In this document: in pieces, positions 1 through 7,437 of the stretch
Numbering within the stretch: the first letter of the stretch is position 1
Layout: each line of letters begins with the position of its first letter
Source of the DNA: Streptomyces globosus
GTDB taxonomy: Bacteria > Actinomycetota > Actinomycetes > Streptomycetales > Streptomycetaceae
Direction of reading: 5' to 3'
Length of the DNA stretch: 64,000 nucleotides
Assembly: GCF_003325375.1 (NCBI RefSeq)
Contig: NZ_CP030862.1
Span: 5,461,501-5,525,500, forward strand
Translations under genes and position numbers: made by a program
Notes under the pieces: generated by a model
Databases searched by the model: none
Seen by the model: the letters and a program-made list of their open reading frames with translations, nothing else
Told to the model about the DNA's origin: nothing

Positions 1-1070
1 ATGGCGGGGTCTGGTTCGGGGATGCACGAGACATGCAGGATGCGGCCGGTTGAGGTGACGGCGAGGTCGAGGCGCATCGGGAGCATGACCCCGTTGGCGT
101 GCCTGCGGTAGGTGAGTTCGTACACGGTGCGGGGACTGTTGCCGAGCGGCTGAGTGGTGAGGGTGCTCCCCCGGACTTGGTCGGGAAACCAGGTCTCGGC
201 GAACGTCTTCCCGGTGGCGGTTGCGTCGGCGGCGGTGAGGGTGCCAGGTTCGGCCTCGTTGTTGCGGGCCTTGATGCTGGTCAGGGTGCGGTCCGGCCAC
301 ACGCCGTCGATGGTGCCGCTGTCGGATTGGAAGGCGAGGATCCACCGGCCGTCGCGGTGTTCGGTGTGGATGCCGCTGTTCTGCTGGTTGGGGCCGAACG
401 CTGCGGTGGATACTTCGCCCATCCACTGGACGGCTTCCTCTGTGGCGGCGACCCGAGTGGCCGTTTCTCGGTCGGAAGCGACGGCGTCGCGGGTGTCGGG
501 TGTCCAGATCGCGAGGACGGCGGTGAGGAGCACGGATCCGGCGGCCGCGGTGATCGTGGAGAGGGCGGCATCACGTTTCCAGCGCAGGGCAAGGGAATCC
601 CCGGCGGCGAGCAACCACACGAGAGCGGCTGCGGTGCCGATGACGGCCCCGGCGGAGTTCATGACGAGGTCGGTGAGGCTGCACGTGCGGCCGGTCGCCA
701 GGCGGGTCTGTGCGGCCTCGATGGCGGCGCTGCCGACGACGGCCGCCGTCACGGTCAGCAGTGGTTTGCGGAATGCGACGGCGGCGAACAGGGGGGCGGG
801 GATGAACAGGGCGAAGTTCAGCCACGCTGACGGGCCGAGCCCGGCGAGTTCGAAGCCGAGGTCGCAGGAGTTGCGGCCTGCGTCGGCGGACAGACCGGGC
901 ATGAGGGTGACGCAGACGATGCCCGCCACGGATACGGCGGACAAGACGGTCGCAAAGGCGGGGATGGTGTTGCGGTGGGCGAAGACGGCGGCCGGGACAC
1001 CGAATATCACAGCCAGGATGCAGAAGCCGAGGATAAGGCCCGGTACTGCGTCCAGCGACGCTTCGATCAT
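1..1070 (-). CDS. VanZ-like membrane protein with long extracytoplasmic tail (3' end outside window)
   Basis: The reading frame starts at an ATG at 1070 and stays open to base 1, giving 356 codons without a stop, so the C-terminus is missing. The first ~145 residues hold four hydrophobic segments separated by short polar loops. The end of the fourth, DLVMNSAGAVIGT, matches the VanZ family signature. A fifth hydrophobic segment near residue 165 is followed by ~170 hydrophilic residues, presumably outside the membrane. VanZ proteins are linked to glycopeptide resistance, but most Streptomyces homologues have no known role and none is claimed here. A good ribosome-binding site (AAGGAG, 8 bases before the ATG) supports the start. 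It lies directly behind the terminator of the upstream small secreted protein. Confidence 0.72.
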   Translation of the reverse strand, partial: MIEASLDAVPGLILGFCILAVIFGVPAAVFAHRNTIPAFATVLSAVSVAGIVCVTLMPGLSADAGRNSCDLGFELAGLGPSAWLNFALFIPAPLFAAVAFRKPLLTVTAAVVGSAAIEAAQTRLATGRTCSLTDLVMNSAGAVIGTAAALVWLLAAGDSLALRWKRDAALSTITAAAGSVLLTAVLAIWTPDTRDAVASDRETATRVAATEEAVQWMGEVSTAAFGPNQQNSGIHTEHRDGRWILAFQSDSGTIDGVWPDRTLTSIKARNNEAEPGTLTAADATATGKTFAETWFPDQVRGSTLTTQPLGNSPRTVYELTYRRHANGVMLPMRLDLAVTSTGRILHVSCIPEPDPA

Positions 1071-1093
1071 GAGGGTGTCTCCTTGAAAAAGGA

Positions 1094-1134
1094 CTGCCGG
1101 GTGCGGCGCTGGCGGTCAGCGTCGCACCCGGCAG
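1094..1134 (-). terminator. Rho-independent terminator with T-tract, just before the VanZ-like gene
   Basis: Perfect 12-bp arms CTGCCGGGTGCG (1094-1105) and CGCACCCGGCAG (1123-1134) enclose a 17-base loop. On the minus strand the stem is followed by TCC and then TTTTT, which is rare in such GC-rich DNA. It ends the upstream small secreted protein gene. The T-tract runs directly into the AAGGAG ribosome-binding site of the VanZ-like gene, so partial readthrough (attenuation) is possible. Confidence 0.8.
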
Positions 1135-1151
1135 GGTGGTGGTGCGGGGAG

Positions 1152-1550
1152 TCAGCAGAAGTGGACGGTCGGCGTGTAGTAGATGCTGCCGGTGGCCCAC
1201 ATCGATCCGGTGGCCTTGCAGTCGGAGGCGTAACGCGACTTGCTGACACCGCCCCACTGCGTGATGACTGTCTGCCCTGCGGAGACGGACTTGTATGCGT
1301 CGCTGCTGCCGAAGCGGCCGTCCTTGGTGATCATCTCCAGGCGTACGGAGACCTTGGATCCGGCGGTCTTCTTGTAGGCGGTGGACGCGTAGAACACCGA
1401 CGAGTCCCCGTAGGCGGACCCGTCCTGAGCGGTGAACGACAGCGTTCCGTTGCTCAGCTTGGTGCTGGTGGTGACGGCGTATGCGGCCGCGGTCCCCCCG
1501 ACGACGAGCGCCCCGGTGACGGCTCCGACGGCCAATGCTCGCATGAACAT
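1152..1550 (-). CDS. Small secreted protein of unknown function
   Basis: This 132-residue protein has a clear Sec signal peptide: a short basic start, a hydrophobic core and an AAAYA-type cleavage site near residue 27. The mature part is about 105 residues, rich in Ser, Thr, Lys and Tyr, with a Cys in the second half and a C-terminal Cys that could form one disulfide. I recognise no domain. A ribosome-binding site (GGGGAGGGG) precedes the first ATG; a second ATG two codons later is also possible. A strong terminator follows the stop codon, so it is probably a single-gene transcript. Confidence 0.75.
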   Translation of the reverse strand: MFMRALAVGAVTGALVVGGTAAAYAVTTSTKLSNGTLSFTAQDGSAYGDSSVFYASTAYKKTAGSKVSVRLEMITKDGRFGSSDAYKSVSAGQTVITQWGGVSKSRYASDCKATGSMWATGSIYYTPTVHFC

Positions 1551-1702
1551 GCGATCCCCTCCCCAATTCGTCAGTCATTTCCCCGGGAGTAACGCTACGT
1601 CTGGCTCTGGTGACGGTCTATGCGACCGTGAGTCGTTCAGCAAGTTGTTTCGAGCCATGGACGTTCTCGAACTGGCCCGCAGGCGTTTAGAGGTCGTTTT
1701 CT

Positions 1703-2535
1703 TTGGCGCTTTCGGTCGCTGAAAGGTTTCTGGCGGATCTGGTTGAGCGGCTGGCGCCAGACGAGTTGTGGGAGTTGTTCCGGCTGGTGGTGCCGCCGAC
1801 GGAGGTAACACGTCCGCAGGGCGGAGGCCGCCGGCGGGCAGGGGATCGGGTGGCTCTGGCGGCGATCACCTTCGTCGCCACGTCGGGCTGCACCTGGCGG
1901 CAGCTTCCACCCGTGTTCGGGCCGTGCCGGCAGACGGTCTACCGGCGGTTCGCCCAGTGGATCCTGCAGCGGGTCCGGGCCCGGCTCCACCGCGTCGTCC
2001 TGGACCAGCTCGGTGCCCGCGGCAAGCTGGACTGGTCACGGTGCGCGATCGACTCAGTCAGCGTCCGGGCGGCAAAAGGGGGCAGTTGACCGGACCGAAT
2101 CCGACCGATCGCGGCAAGAGCGGATCGAAGACTCACCTGGTCACGGACCGGAACGGACTGCCCCTTTCGCTGCGGATCTCCGGCGCCAACCTGCCGGACA
2201 GCCTCGGTCTGCCGCCGCTCGTGCGCGGTATCCCGCCCCCACGCTCCCGTCACGGGCCCCGCAGACGGCGGCCCGCCAAGTTCCACGCGTTACGACTACG
2301 ACCACCTGCGGCGATGCCTCCGGCAACGAGGGATCCGGCACCGCATCGCCCGCAAGGGCATCGATTCCTCGCAGCATCTGAGCCGACACCGCTGGGTCGT
2401 CGAACGGACGTCTCGTGGCTGGCCGGCTGCCGACGCCTCCACCGCCGCTACGAAGGCAAGGCGGATCACTTCCTGGCCTTCGTCGGCATTGCCGCAGCCC
2501 TCACCGGCTACCGCCGCCGCCGACTCACCGAATGA
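1703..2535 (+). mobile_element. Degenerate IS5-family transposase (frameshifted)
   Basis: The first frame (1703-2089, TTG start) encodes a typical IS5-family N-terminus (LADLVERLAPDELWELF, then AITFVATSGCTWRQLPP) up to the first catalytic Asp region (AIDSVSVRAAKGG). The sequence then shifts frame (GPNPTDRGKSGSKTHLVTD), shifts again near 2286 into RYDYDHLRRCLRQRGIRHRI, and a third time near 2410 to finish at HRRYEGKADHFLAFVGIAAAL. Three frame breaks mean it cannot encode an active transposase. GTTTAGAGGTCGTTTT just upstream (1685) and a loosely similar sequence on the other strand after the last codon may be decayed terminal repeats; I could not confirm them. The remnant ends against the tail of the DUF397 gene. 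Confidence 0.82.
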
Positions 2536-2800
2536 GACGCGCCTGAACAACGGCGGATGCCAGGAACCCGGCCCAGGCAGCCGGAGCCACGGCGAGCCGA
2601 CCGCCGTCGGGGACCTTGGAGTCCCGGACGAGGACGGTGCCGGTGAGGTGGGCTACCTCGACGCACTCGTTGCTGTTGCTGGCGCTGTAGCTGCTCTTGG
2701 TCCAGGCGACCTCGACACAGTCGTTGCTGTCGCTTGCGCTGTAGCTGCTCTTGACCCACGTCAGTGCGGAAGGGCCGCGGCCCGAGGGCGTGATGCTCAT
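2525..2800 (-). CDS. DUF397 domain protein with an internal tandem duplication
   Basis: This small protein (91 residues from the ATG at 2800) belongs to the DUF397 family, usually encoded next to a WhiJ/Scr1-type helix-turn-helix regulator. Family marks are the W-KSSYS start, the CVEVA motif, and the distal RDSK block followed by the WAGFL-type end. The N-terminal motif occurs twice in exact tandem: residues 15-32 and 33-50, 15 of 18 identical. A normal DUF397 protein has one copy. The chosen ATG overlaps the stop codon of the upstream regulator (ATGA), implying translational coupling. An in-frame start at 2833 exists but would overlap that regulator by 37 bases. Confidence 0.85.
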   Translation of the reverse strand: MSITPSGRGPSALTWVKSSYSASDSNDCVEVAWTKSSYSASNSNECVEVAHLTGTVLVRDSKVPDGGRLAVAPAAWAGFLASAVVQARLIR

Positions 2801-3582
2801 GTGTCTCCCAGCACTTTCTCGATGAAGAGGCACGACTCCCGCGGACTGAGAGCCTGCGAACGGATGATCCCATACCGCAGTTCGAGGATCTGGATATCCT
2901 TGGGGTCCGTCACCAGCCGGCTCATCAGTTGTGCTTCGACGTAGCCCACCGTCGACCCACCTCGCAACTTCAGCACCTGGATCTGGCCTCCCATCCCGGC
3001 GTGGTCCTCGGAGGCCGTCGGCATCACCTGGATCTCGACGTTGCGCATAGAGCTGATCTCCAGCAACCGCTCCAACTGCCTACGCAGGACCCCCGATCCA
3101 CCAAGCCGACGCTCCAGGATTACCTGTTCCAGCACGAAGGTCATTGCCGGGGCCGGCTGCCGATGGAACATGGACTGGCGAGCCATCCGCGCCGACACGT
3201 GACGCTCAACCTCGTCGGGCGAGTAGGCCGGCCGCCGAATCTCGTACAGCGCCCGGGCGTACTCCTCGGTCTGGAGCAGTCCGTGCAGATTGTGATTGCC
3301 GTATGCGCCAAGCTCAACCGCCTCTGACTCTAGCTTGGCCAGATCGCGAACGGTTTTGGGATAGCGGGCCTTTTGCACATCGACCTTCATCGCGGCGATT
3401 TTCCCGCCCGCCCCAAGGACCTCGTCCGCCTTGTCCAGGAACTCCGGGCGGGGAATGCGGGTGCCGCGTTCGATCTTGTAGATGAGGTTCGGGCCGTATC
3501 CCATCCGCTGGCCGAACTTGGCACGGTCGAGGCCGGCGGACTCGCGCCACATTCTCAACTGGCGTCCCAGTGCGGCGATCAC
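2797..3582 (-). CDS. Helix-turn-helix regulator, Scr1/DUF5753 (WhiJ-like) family
   Basis: This 261-residue protein has an N-terminal XRE-type helix-turn-helix (about residues 5-55, ending in NLIYKIERGTRIPRPEFL) and a C-terminal DUF5753 domain (about 80-255) with the usual LLQTEEYARAL and RQSMFHR segments. Such regulators occur in many Streptomyces copies and are linked to development and antibiotic control, generally with a DUF397 partner and an anti-sigma-like ATPase, as here. The start is GTG at 3582, the most upstream usable start in the frame, with GGAGGA about 13 bases before it. It is co-transcribed with the DUF397 gene (4-base overlap) and divergent from the ATPase gene, so 3583-3756 probably holds both promoters. 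Confidence 0.87.
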   Translation of the reverse strand: MIAALGRQLRMWRESAGLDRAKFGQRMGYGPNLIYKIERGTRIPRPEFLDKADEVLGAGGKIAAMKVDVQKARYPKTVRDLAKLESEAVELGAYGNHNLHGLLQTEEYARALYEIRRPAYSPDEVERHVSARMARQSMFHRQPAPAMTFVLEQVILERRLGGSGVLRRQLERLLEISSMRNVEIQVMPTASEDHAGMGGQIQVLKLRGGSTVGYVEAQLMSRLVTDPKDIQILELRYGIIRSQALSPRESCLFIEKVLGDT

Positions 3583-3756
3583 CGCCCCCGATTCGTCCTC
3601 CGGGTCGAGTTCCCAGCTCGACTCGTCGGCGCCGTCTGTGTTCCCTTCCCACCTCCGCGGGGACCGTCAGGACAGCACACAACTGCCTTGGACAGCAGCC
3701 GTACACAGCCGCCTCGGCACTGTTCAGGTTACGCAGGGGCGGCCACGCTGAGTCAC

Positions 3757-4221
3757 GTGAATCAGGAAATCTCCCTCGTCGCGATCCTCCCCTCGACCCC
3801 GCGCGGCGCTCGTGCCGCACGCGCCCTCACCGTCTCCCAACTACTGGAACATCGACTTCCGTTCGCGGACGCGGCGCAGGTCGTCGCCGAGCTGGCCGCG
3901 AACGCGGTGACGCACGGGAGGGTGCCGGGGCGCGGGTTCCGGCTGCGACTGCGGACGGGGCCCGGGCCTACGCTGAGTATCGAGGTATCCGATACGCGCG
4001 CCGAGGCCGCGCCGCCGGGCGAGCGGGCCGTTCCCGACCCGGCGGCGGAATGCGGACGGGGGCTGCTGCTGGTGTCCGCACTTGCCTCGCGGTGGGGAAC
4101 CGACCGGGGGCCGGTTCCGCTGAAAACGGTGTGGGCGGAATTGGATTTCGGCAATCCGCTTTCGCCGGATCGAGGTTCTCACGACCCGGTGGACCGTGTT
4201 CCGGTGGCGCACGACACCTAA
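3757..4221 (+). CDS. ATP-binding protein, anti-sigma-factor-type HATPase
   Basis: This 154-residue single-domain protein is related to RsbW/SpoIIAB-type serine kinases (GHKL ATPase fold). The N box is visible in VVAELAANAVTHGRV, the G1 box in IEVSDTRAE, and the G2 box in CGRGLLLVSALASRWG. The frame is open further upstream, but the GTG at 3757 leaves a standard N-terminus (QEISLVAILPSTPRGARAAR). In Streptomyces such ATPases accompany the HTH/DUF397 pairs, probably as part of a regulatory switch; the partner is not shown by sequence. It is divergent from that pair here. Confidence 0.8.
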   Translation: MNQEISLVAILPSTPRGARAARALTVSQLLEHRLPFADAAQVVAELAANAVTHGRVPGRGFRLRLRTGPGPTLSIEVSDTRAEAAPPGERAVPDPAAECGRGLLLVSALASRWGTDRGPVPLKTVWAELDFGNPLSPDRGSHDPVDRVPVAHDT

Positions 4222-4359
4222 AGACATAACCACCGGTACAACGACCTCACCCAACCTCCCCCCTCCCCCTCTCACCCGGTCGGGTGAATCACCCCAACCC
4301 CGCTGGCAAATAGGCCAATTCCCGGTGCACGATTCCCTCACAACCCCAGAAACGCGAAC

Positions 4360-4396
4360 GGCCCTCGACCGGGACTGCCATCCCGAACCGAGGGCC
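4360..4396 (+). terminator. Stem-loop in the leader of the winged-helix gene (terminator or attenuator)
   Basis: Outer arms GGCCCTCG (4360) and CGAGGGCC (ending 4396) enclose a second stem, GGGA (4371-4374) with TCCC (4381-4384), separated by symmetrical 3-base internal loops. It lies 139 bases after the HATPase stop and 28 bases before the next ATG, with no T-tract. It could end the ATPase transcript or act in the 5' leader of the winged-helix gene. Confidence 0.5.
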
Positions 4397-4424
4397 TGAC
4401 CACAGTGGAAGCAGGACCTTCCCC

Positions 4425-5291
4425 ATGGCTGACCAGCAGCCTAGCGCGCCCGCGTGCCCCACGGCGGGCATCCGGCACATCAACCGCGATCACACCCGGC
4501 GGTATGTCAAGGTCGGCAACCATCTCGCCCAGCACCGCGAGTTGAGCCTGACGGCGATCGGTCTCGCCGTGCACATCCAGTCGCTGCCCAGCGGCGCCAG
4601 CGTCACCATCAAGAGCCTGGCCGGGCGCTTCCCGGAGGGCGAGGTGCGCATCGCCGCCGCCATGCGGGAGCTGGAGCACCACGGCTACCTGCGCCGCCGC
4701 CGGGAGCGCGCGGCATCGGGGCGGGTCGTGGCCTTCACGGAGTCGTACAACAACCCGCCCGCACTGTGGGCGGAGGCCCGCCCCGCCCGCGAGACCGCCC
4801 CCCTGGAGCCCGCCGCGGCCCGCCCGCAGGAGGCCGCCCCGCAGCCGGAGCCGGCCCCCGCCGCCGACGGGGAGGAGGCCGACCCGGAACCCGCCCCCGG
4901 GAAGGAGGCGGCCCGGCCGGCGCGCCCGGAGGCGTACGACCTGCTCGCCCGGCTGCGGCTGCGCGACCCGCGGCTGGTCCTCTCGAAACGGGACGTGGAA
5001 CGCCTCGCGCCCGCCGTGTCGGAGTGGCTGGACCAGGGGCTCCCCGTGGCCGCCGTCAGCGCCTCCCTCACCAACGGGCTGCCCCTCGCGCCGATCCACT
5101 CCCCGTACGGCCTGCTCCTCCACCGCATCCGCGAACTGGCCCCCGCCCGCCTGCCCTCCACGCCGCGGGTGGGCGCGGCCGGCCCCGACCGGGTCCTCCG
5201 CCCCCTCCGCACCTGCCCGACCTGCGACAAGGCCCACCGCTCCCCCACCCCGGGCGAATGCCCGCCCTGCACCCGCCGCGCGGCCGCCTGA
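4425..5291 (+). CDS. Winged-helix DNA-binding protein with C-terminal zinc ribbon
   Basis: This 288-residue protein has a winged-helix-like N-terminal domain (about residues 28-105: LSLTAIGLAVHIQSLP, IKSLAGRFPEG, AMRELEHHGYLRRRRER), a Pro/Ala/Glu-rich linker (about 120-165), a helical region (165-250) and a four-Cys motif at the end (CPTCDK and CPPC) that should bind zinc. This architecture is common among Streptomyces helix-turn-helix proteins of unknown target. The region just before the ATG can fold GGAAG with CTTCC over the weak ribosome-binding site. Its function is not known. Confidence 0.75.
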   Translation: MADQQPSAPACPTAGIRHINRDHTRRYVKVGNHLAQHRELSLTAIGLAVHIQSLPSGASVTIKSLAGRFPEGEVRIAAAMRELEHHGYLRRRRERAASGRVVAFTESYNNPPALWAEARPARETAPLEPAAARPQEAAPQPEPAPAADGEEADPEPAPGKEAARPARPEAYDLLARLRLRDPRLVLSKRDVERLAPAVSEWLDQGLPVAAVSASLTNGLPLAPIHSPYGLLLHRIRELAPARLPSTPRVGAAGPDRVLRPLRTCPTCDKAHRSPTPGECPPCTRRAAA

Positions 5292-5497
5292 CGCGTCCGG
5301 CTTCAGCCGGGGGCCGCACGGCCGCGCCCGCACCGGTCCGCGGCCCGTCCGCAGTCGCCGCCGCGCGCTCGTCGGCCGGGGCGAGCCAGAACCAGAGGGG
5401 CGGCAACACCAGCTCGATCACCGTCAGCACGAGCTGGAACCAGTGCGGCCGGCCGTGCACCGCCAGGGAATGACGAACGAGCTCGACGCCCTCCCCC

Positions 5498-5698
5498 CTG
5501 GCCGACGACCGCACCCGCGACGCCGTGTCCGCCGTGCTCAAGGCGTGGCTGGTGTTCGTCCAAGTCCTCTGCGTGGACTGGCTCGACCGGGAGACCTGCC
5601 ACCGCACCGAACCACGCGACGCCTGCATCGACGCCGTCGTCGGCGCACTCCGCCCCCTCCTCCCCTCCGGGGTGCCCGAGACGGCCGCCTCCTGGTGA
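5498..5698 (+). pseudogene. Remnant of a TetR-family regulator (C-terminal part only)
   Basis: In the frame ending at TGA 5698, about 65 residues (ADDRTRDAVSAVLKAWLV, then FVQVLCVDWLDRE, then RDACIDAVVGALRPLLP) look like the ligand-binding C-terminus of a TetR regulator. No helix-turn-helix and no start codon precede it. The rest of 5292-5855 holds no convincing intact gene. On the minus strand, 5360-5470 encodes an isolated membrane-like segment (HWFQLVLTVIELVLPPLWFW) that may be another fragment. The stretch looks like a scar left by deletions. Confidence 0.4.
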
Positions 5699-5855
5699 TC
5701 AACGCCGGCCTGTCAACGGAGGACCGTTCCACTCGTCCCGAACGCGAGGTCGCATTTCCGCCAGTGTCGGTGGGTTCGCTCACGAGAGAGTCAGCGATGG
5801 TTCGTGTTCCTGATCGCGAGCCTGTCCGTCCGGCACTCCGCGAAAGGCGTAGCGC

Positions 5856-6494
5856 ATGCATGTCGTCCCCGGGCTCAAGGTCCTGTACTTCGGAACTCCG
5901 GTGGTGCTGATCAGCTCACTCAACGAGGACGGCACGCCGAACTTGATGCCGATGTCCTCCGCGTGGTGGCTGGGCCAGTCCTGCATGCTCGGTCTCGGCA
6001 ACAACGCCCAGACCACGGCGAACCTGCTGCGGGAGGGTGAGTGCGTGCTCAACCTGCCCTCGTCGGCGATGGTCGATGCCGTCGACCGGATCGCGCTCAC
6101 CACCGGGAAGCCGGCCGTGCCGGACTACAAGGCGAAGCAGGGGTACCGGCACGAGCCGGACAAGTTCTCGACCGCACAGCTGACCGAACAGGCATCGGAC
6201 CTGGTACGGGCCCCGAGGGTTGCGGAGTGCCCGGTCCAGCTGGAATGCAGGGTCGTCTCGGTCCATCCTTTCGGCGGTCTCGAACCGCACGCCACCGCCT
6301 TCGAGGTCGAGGTCCTTCGCGCCCATGTCGAGGAGGACCTGGTCATCCCGGGGACGCACTACGTGGACCCGCTCGGCTGGGACCCGCTGATCATGAAGTT
6401 CTGCGAGTTCTTCGGCGGGGGACGCAACGTTCACCCGTCGAGACTCGCCGAGGGCTGGAACATGCCGCACCCACTCCAGTCGACCCCTGTCTGA
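5856..6494 (+). CDS. Flavin reductase family protein (FMN-binding split barrel)
   Basis: This 212-residue protein has the flavin reductase-like fold: an N-terminal strand with VLISSLNEDGTPNLMPMS, the segment LGLGNNAQTTANLLREGECVLNLPS that contacts FMN in this family, and a C-terminal half with conserved LECRVVSVHPF. It should bind FMN and may act in a flavin-dependent redox reaction, but no partner oxygenase lies nearby. AAAGGCG eight bases before the ATG serves as ribosome-binding site. It is monocistronic and ends at a strong terminator. Confidence 0.8.
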   Translation: MHVVPGLKVLYFGTPVVLISSLNEDGTPNLMPMSSAWWLGQSCMLGLGNNAQTTANLLREGECVLNLPSSAMVDAVDRIALTTGKPAVPDYKAKQGYRHEPDKFSTAQLTEQASDLVRAPRVAECPVQLECRVVSVHPFGGLEPHATAFEVEVLRAHVEEDLVIPGTHYVDPLGWDPLIMKFCEFFGGGRNVHPSRLAEGWNMPHPLQSTPV

Positions 6495-6714
6495 GCAGGC
6501 ATCCGGCGCCCAGCCTCCCCCGCCTCGCCAGACGGCAGGCCGCCCGCGCACCCGGTGGGCAGACCCCCACCGCAACCCCACGGGCCGCGACAGGGCCGCC
6601 GCGACGGATCACCCGGCCACAGGAAGCCGAGCCGCTTGCTCGTTACTGACCCATGCATCTGGCCGGACGGCCGCCGCGTCCTCCTGATCGCCCACTCGGC
6701 GAACGCATGGGACA

Positions 6715-6736
6715 CCCTCCCCGCCGCCGGGGAGGG
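6715..6736 (+). terminator. Hairpin between convergent genes
   Basis: Perfect 9-bp arms CCCTCCCCG and CGGGGAGGG surround a CCGC tetraloop. It lies between the flavin reductase gene (plus) and the unknown gene ending at 6754 (minus) and could serve both. Nothing else is recognisable in 6495-6753. Confidence 0.65.
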
Positions 6737-6753
6737 CGGCCGGCAGGCGCGGC

Positions 6754-7437
6754 TCACGGGCCCGGCCACTCACGGCAGCCCGGACCCGCGTCCACCCGGA
6801 GGACGTACGCCGGTCCGGCCGCGGAGCCGTCCCTGCGGAGGGTCTGCCGGAAGCCGCAGCGGAGTCGGAGCTCCGGTGCCGACCAGGCCTCGTCGAACAC
6901 CCCGTGCGCGTAGGCCCGCGTGACATCCCGCAGCCCGGCGGTGTCCAGGGCGGGGGCCGCCTCCGCGAGCAGCGCCCGCAGCCCGGCCGCCTGCTCCTGG
7001 CCCTCCCACGGCCGGTGGAACGACACGCAGGACAGGACGCCGGGCTCCCCGCACGCCTGCACCTGCCAGGCGCCGAGCCGCACCGCCAGCCAGGCGAAGC
7101 CCTCCCGCGGGCGGTCCCAGCGCAGCGCGAAGCCGGGCGCCGAGAACCGCTCCCGCAGCTCCGGCGAGACCAGGCCGTCGTACAGGGCCATCGACGCCAC
7201 CGGATCCGGCCCGAACCCGACACCGAGGAGCCCGGCCAGCTCGGCGGCGGCCCGCCGCAACACCTCGGGCCCGTCGATCCGCACCCCCTCCGGCGGAGGC
7301 ACGACGAGCTGCGCGCCACCGAGCAGCGACCGCCGCGAGGGCACGGGCACGGGCGGCGGCATGGCCAGGCCGTCCAGGGAGTGGCCGCCGGGGAGGTGGT
7401 CGCGGGCGATCACGTCGGCGGGGGTCACGAGGGCCAT
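6754..7437 (-). CDS. Unknown protein coupled to the DUF4157 protein
   Basis: This 227-residue protein matches no family I know. It is mildly acidic, has no membrane segment or signal peptide, and contains a Trp-rich middle (RWDRPREGFAWLAVRLGAWQV) and a C-terminal part with AYAHGVFDEAW. Its ATG at 7437 lies 13 bases inside the end of the upstream DUF4157-transglutaminase gene, so the two are very likely co-translated. The coupling suggests a chaperone, adaptor or immunity-like role; that is inference only. Confidence 0.65.
   Translation of the reverse strand: MALVTPADVIARDHLPGGHSLDGLAMPPPVPVPSRRSLLGGAQLVVPPPEGVRIDGPEVLRRAAAELAGLLGVGFGPDPVASMALYDGLVSPELRERFSAPGFALRWDRPREGFAWLAVRLGAWQVQACGEPGVLSCVSFHRPWEGQEQAAGLRALLAEAAPALDTAGLRDVTRAYAHGVFDEAWSAPELRLRCGFRQTLRRDGSAAGPAYVLRVDAGPGCREWPGP

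Noticed and set aside
154..1086. A plus-strand 310-codon frame
   Set aside because: Antisense to the VanZ-like gene; Arg/Ala-rich with no hydrophobic pattern, while the minus strand gives clear membrane helices.
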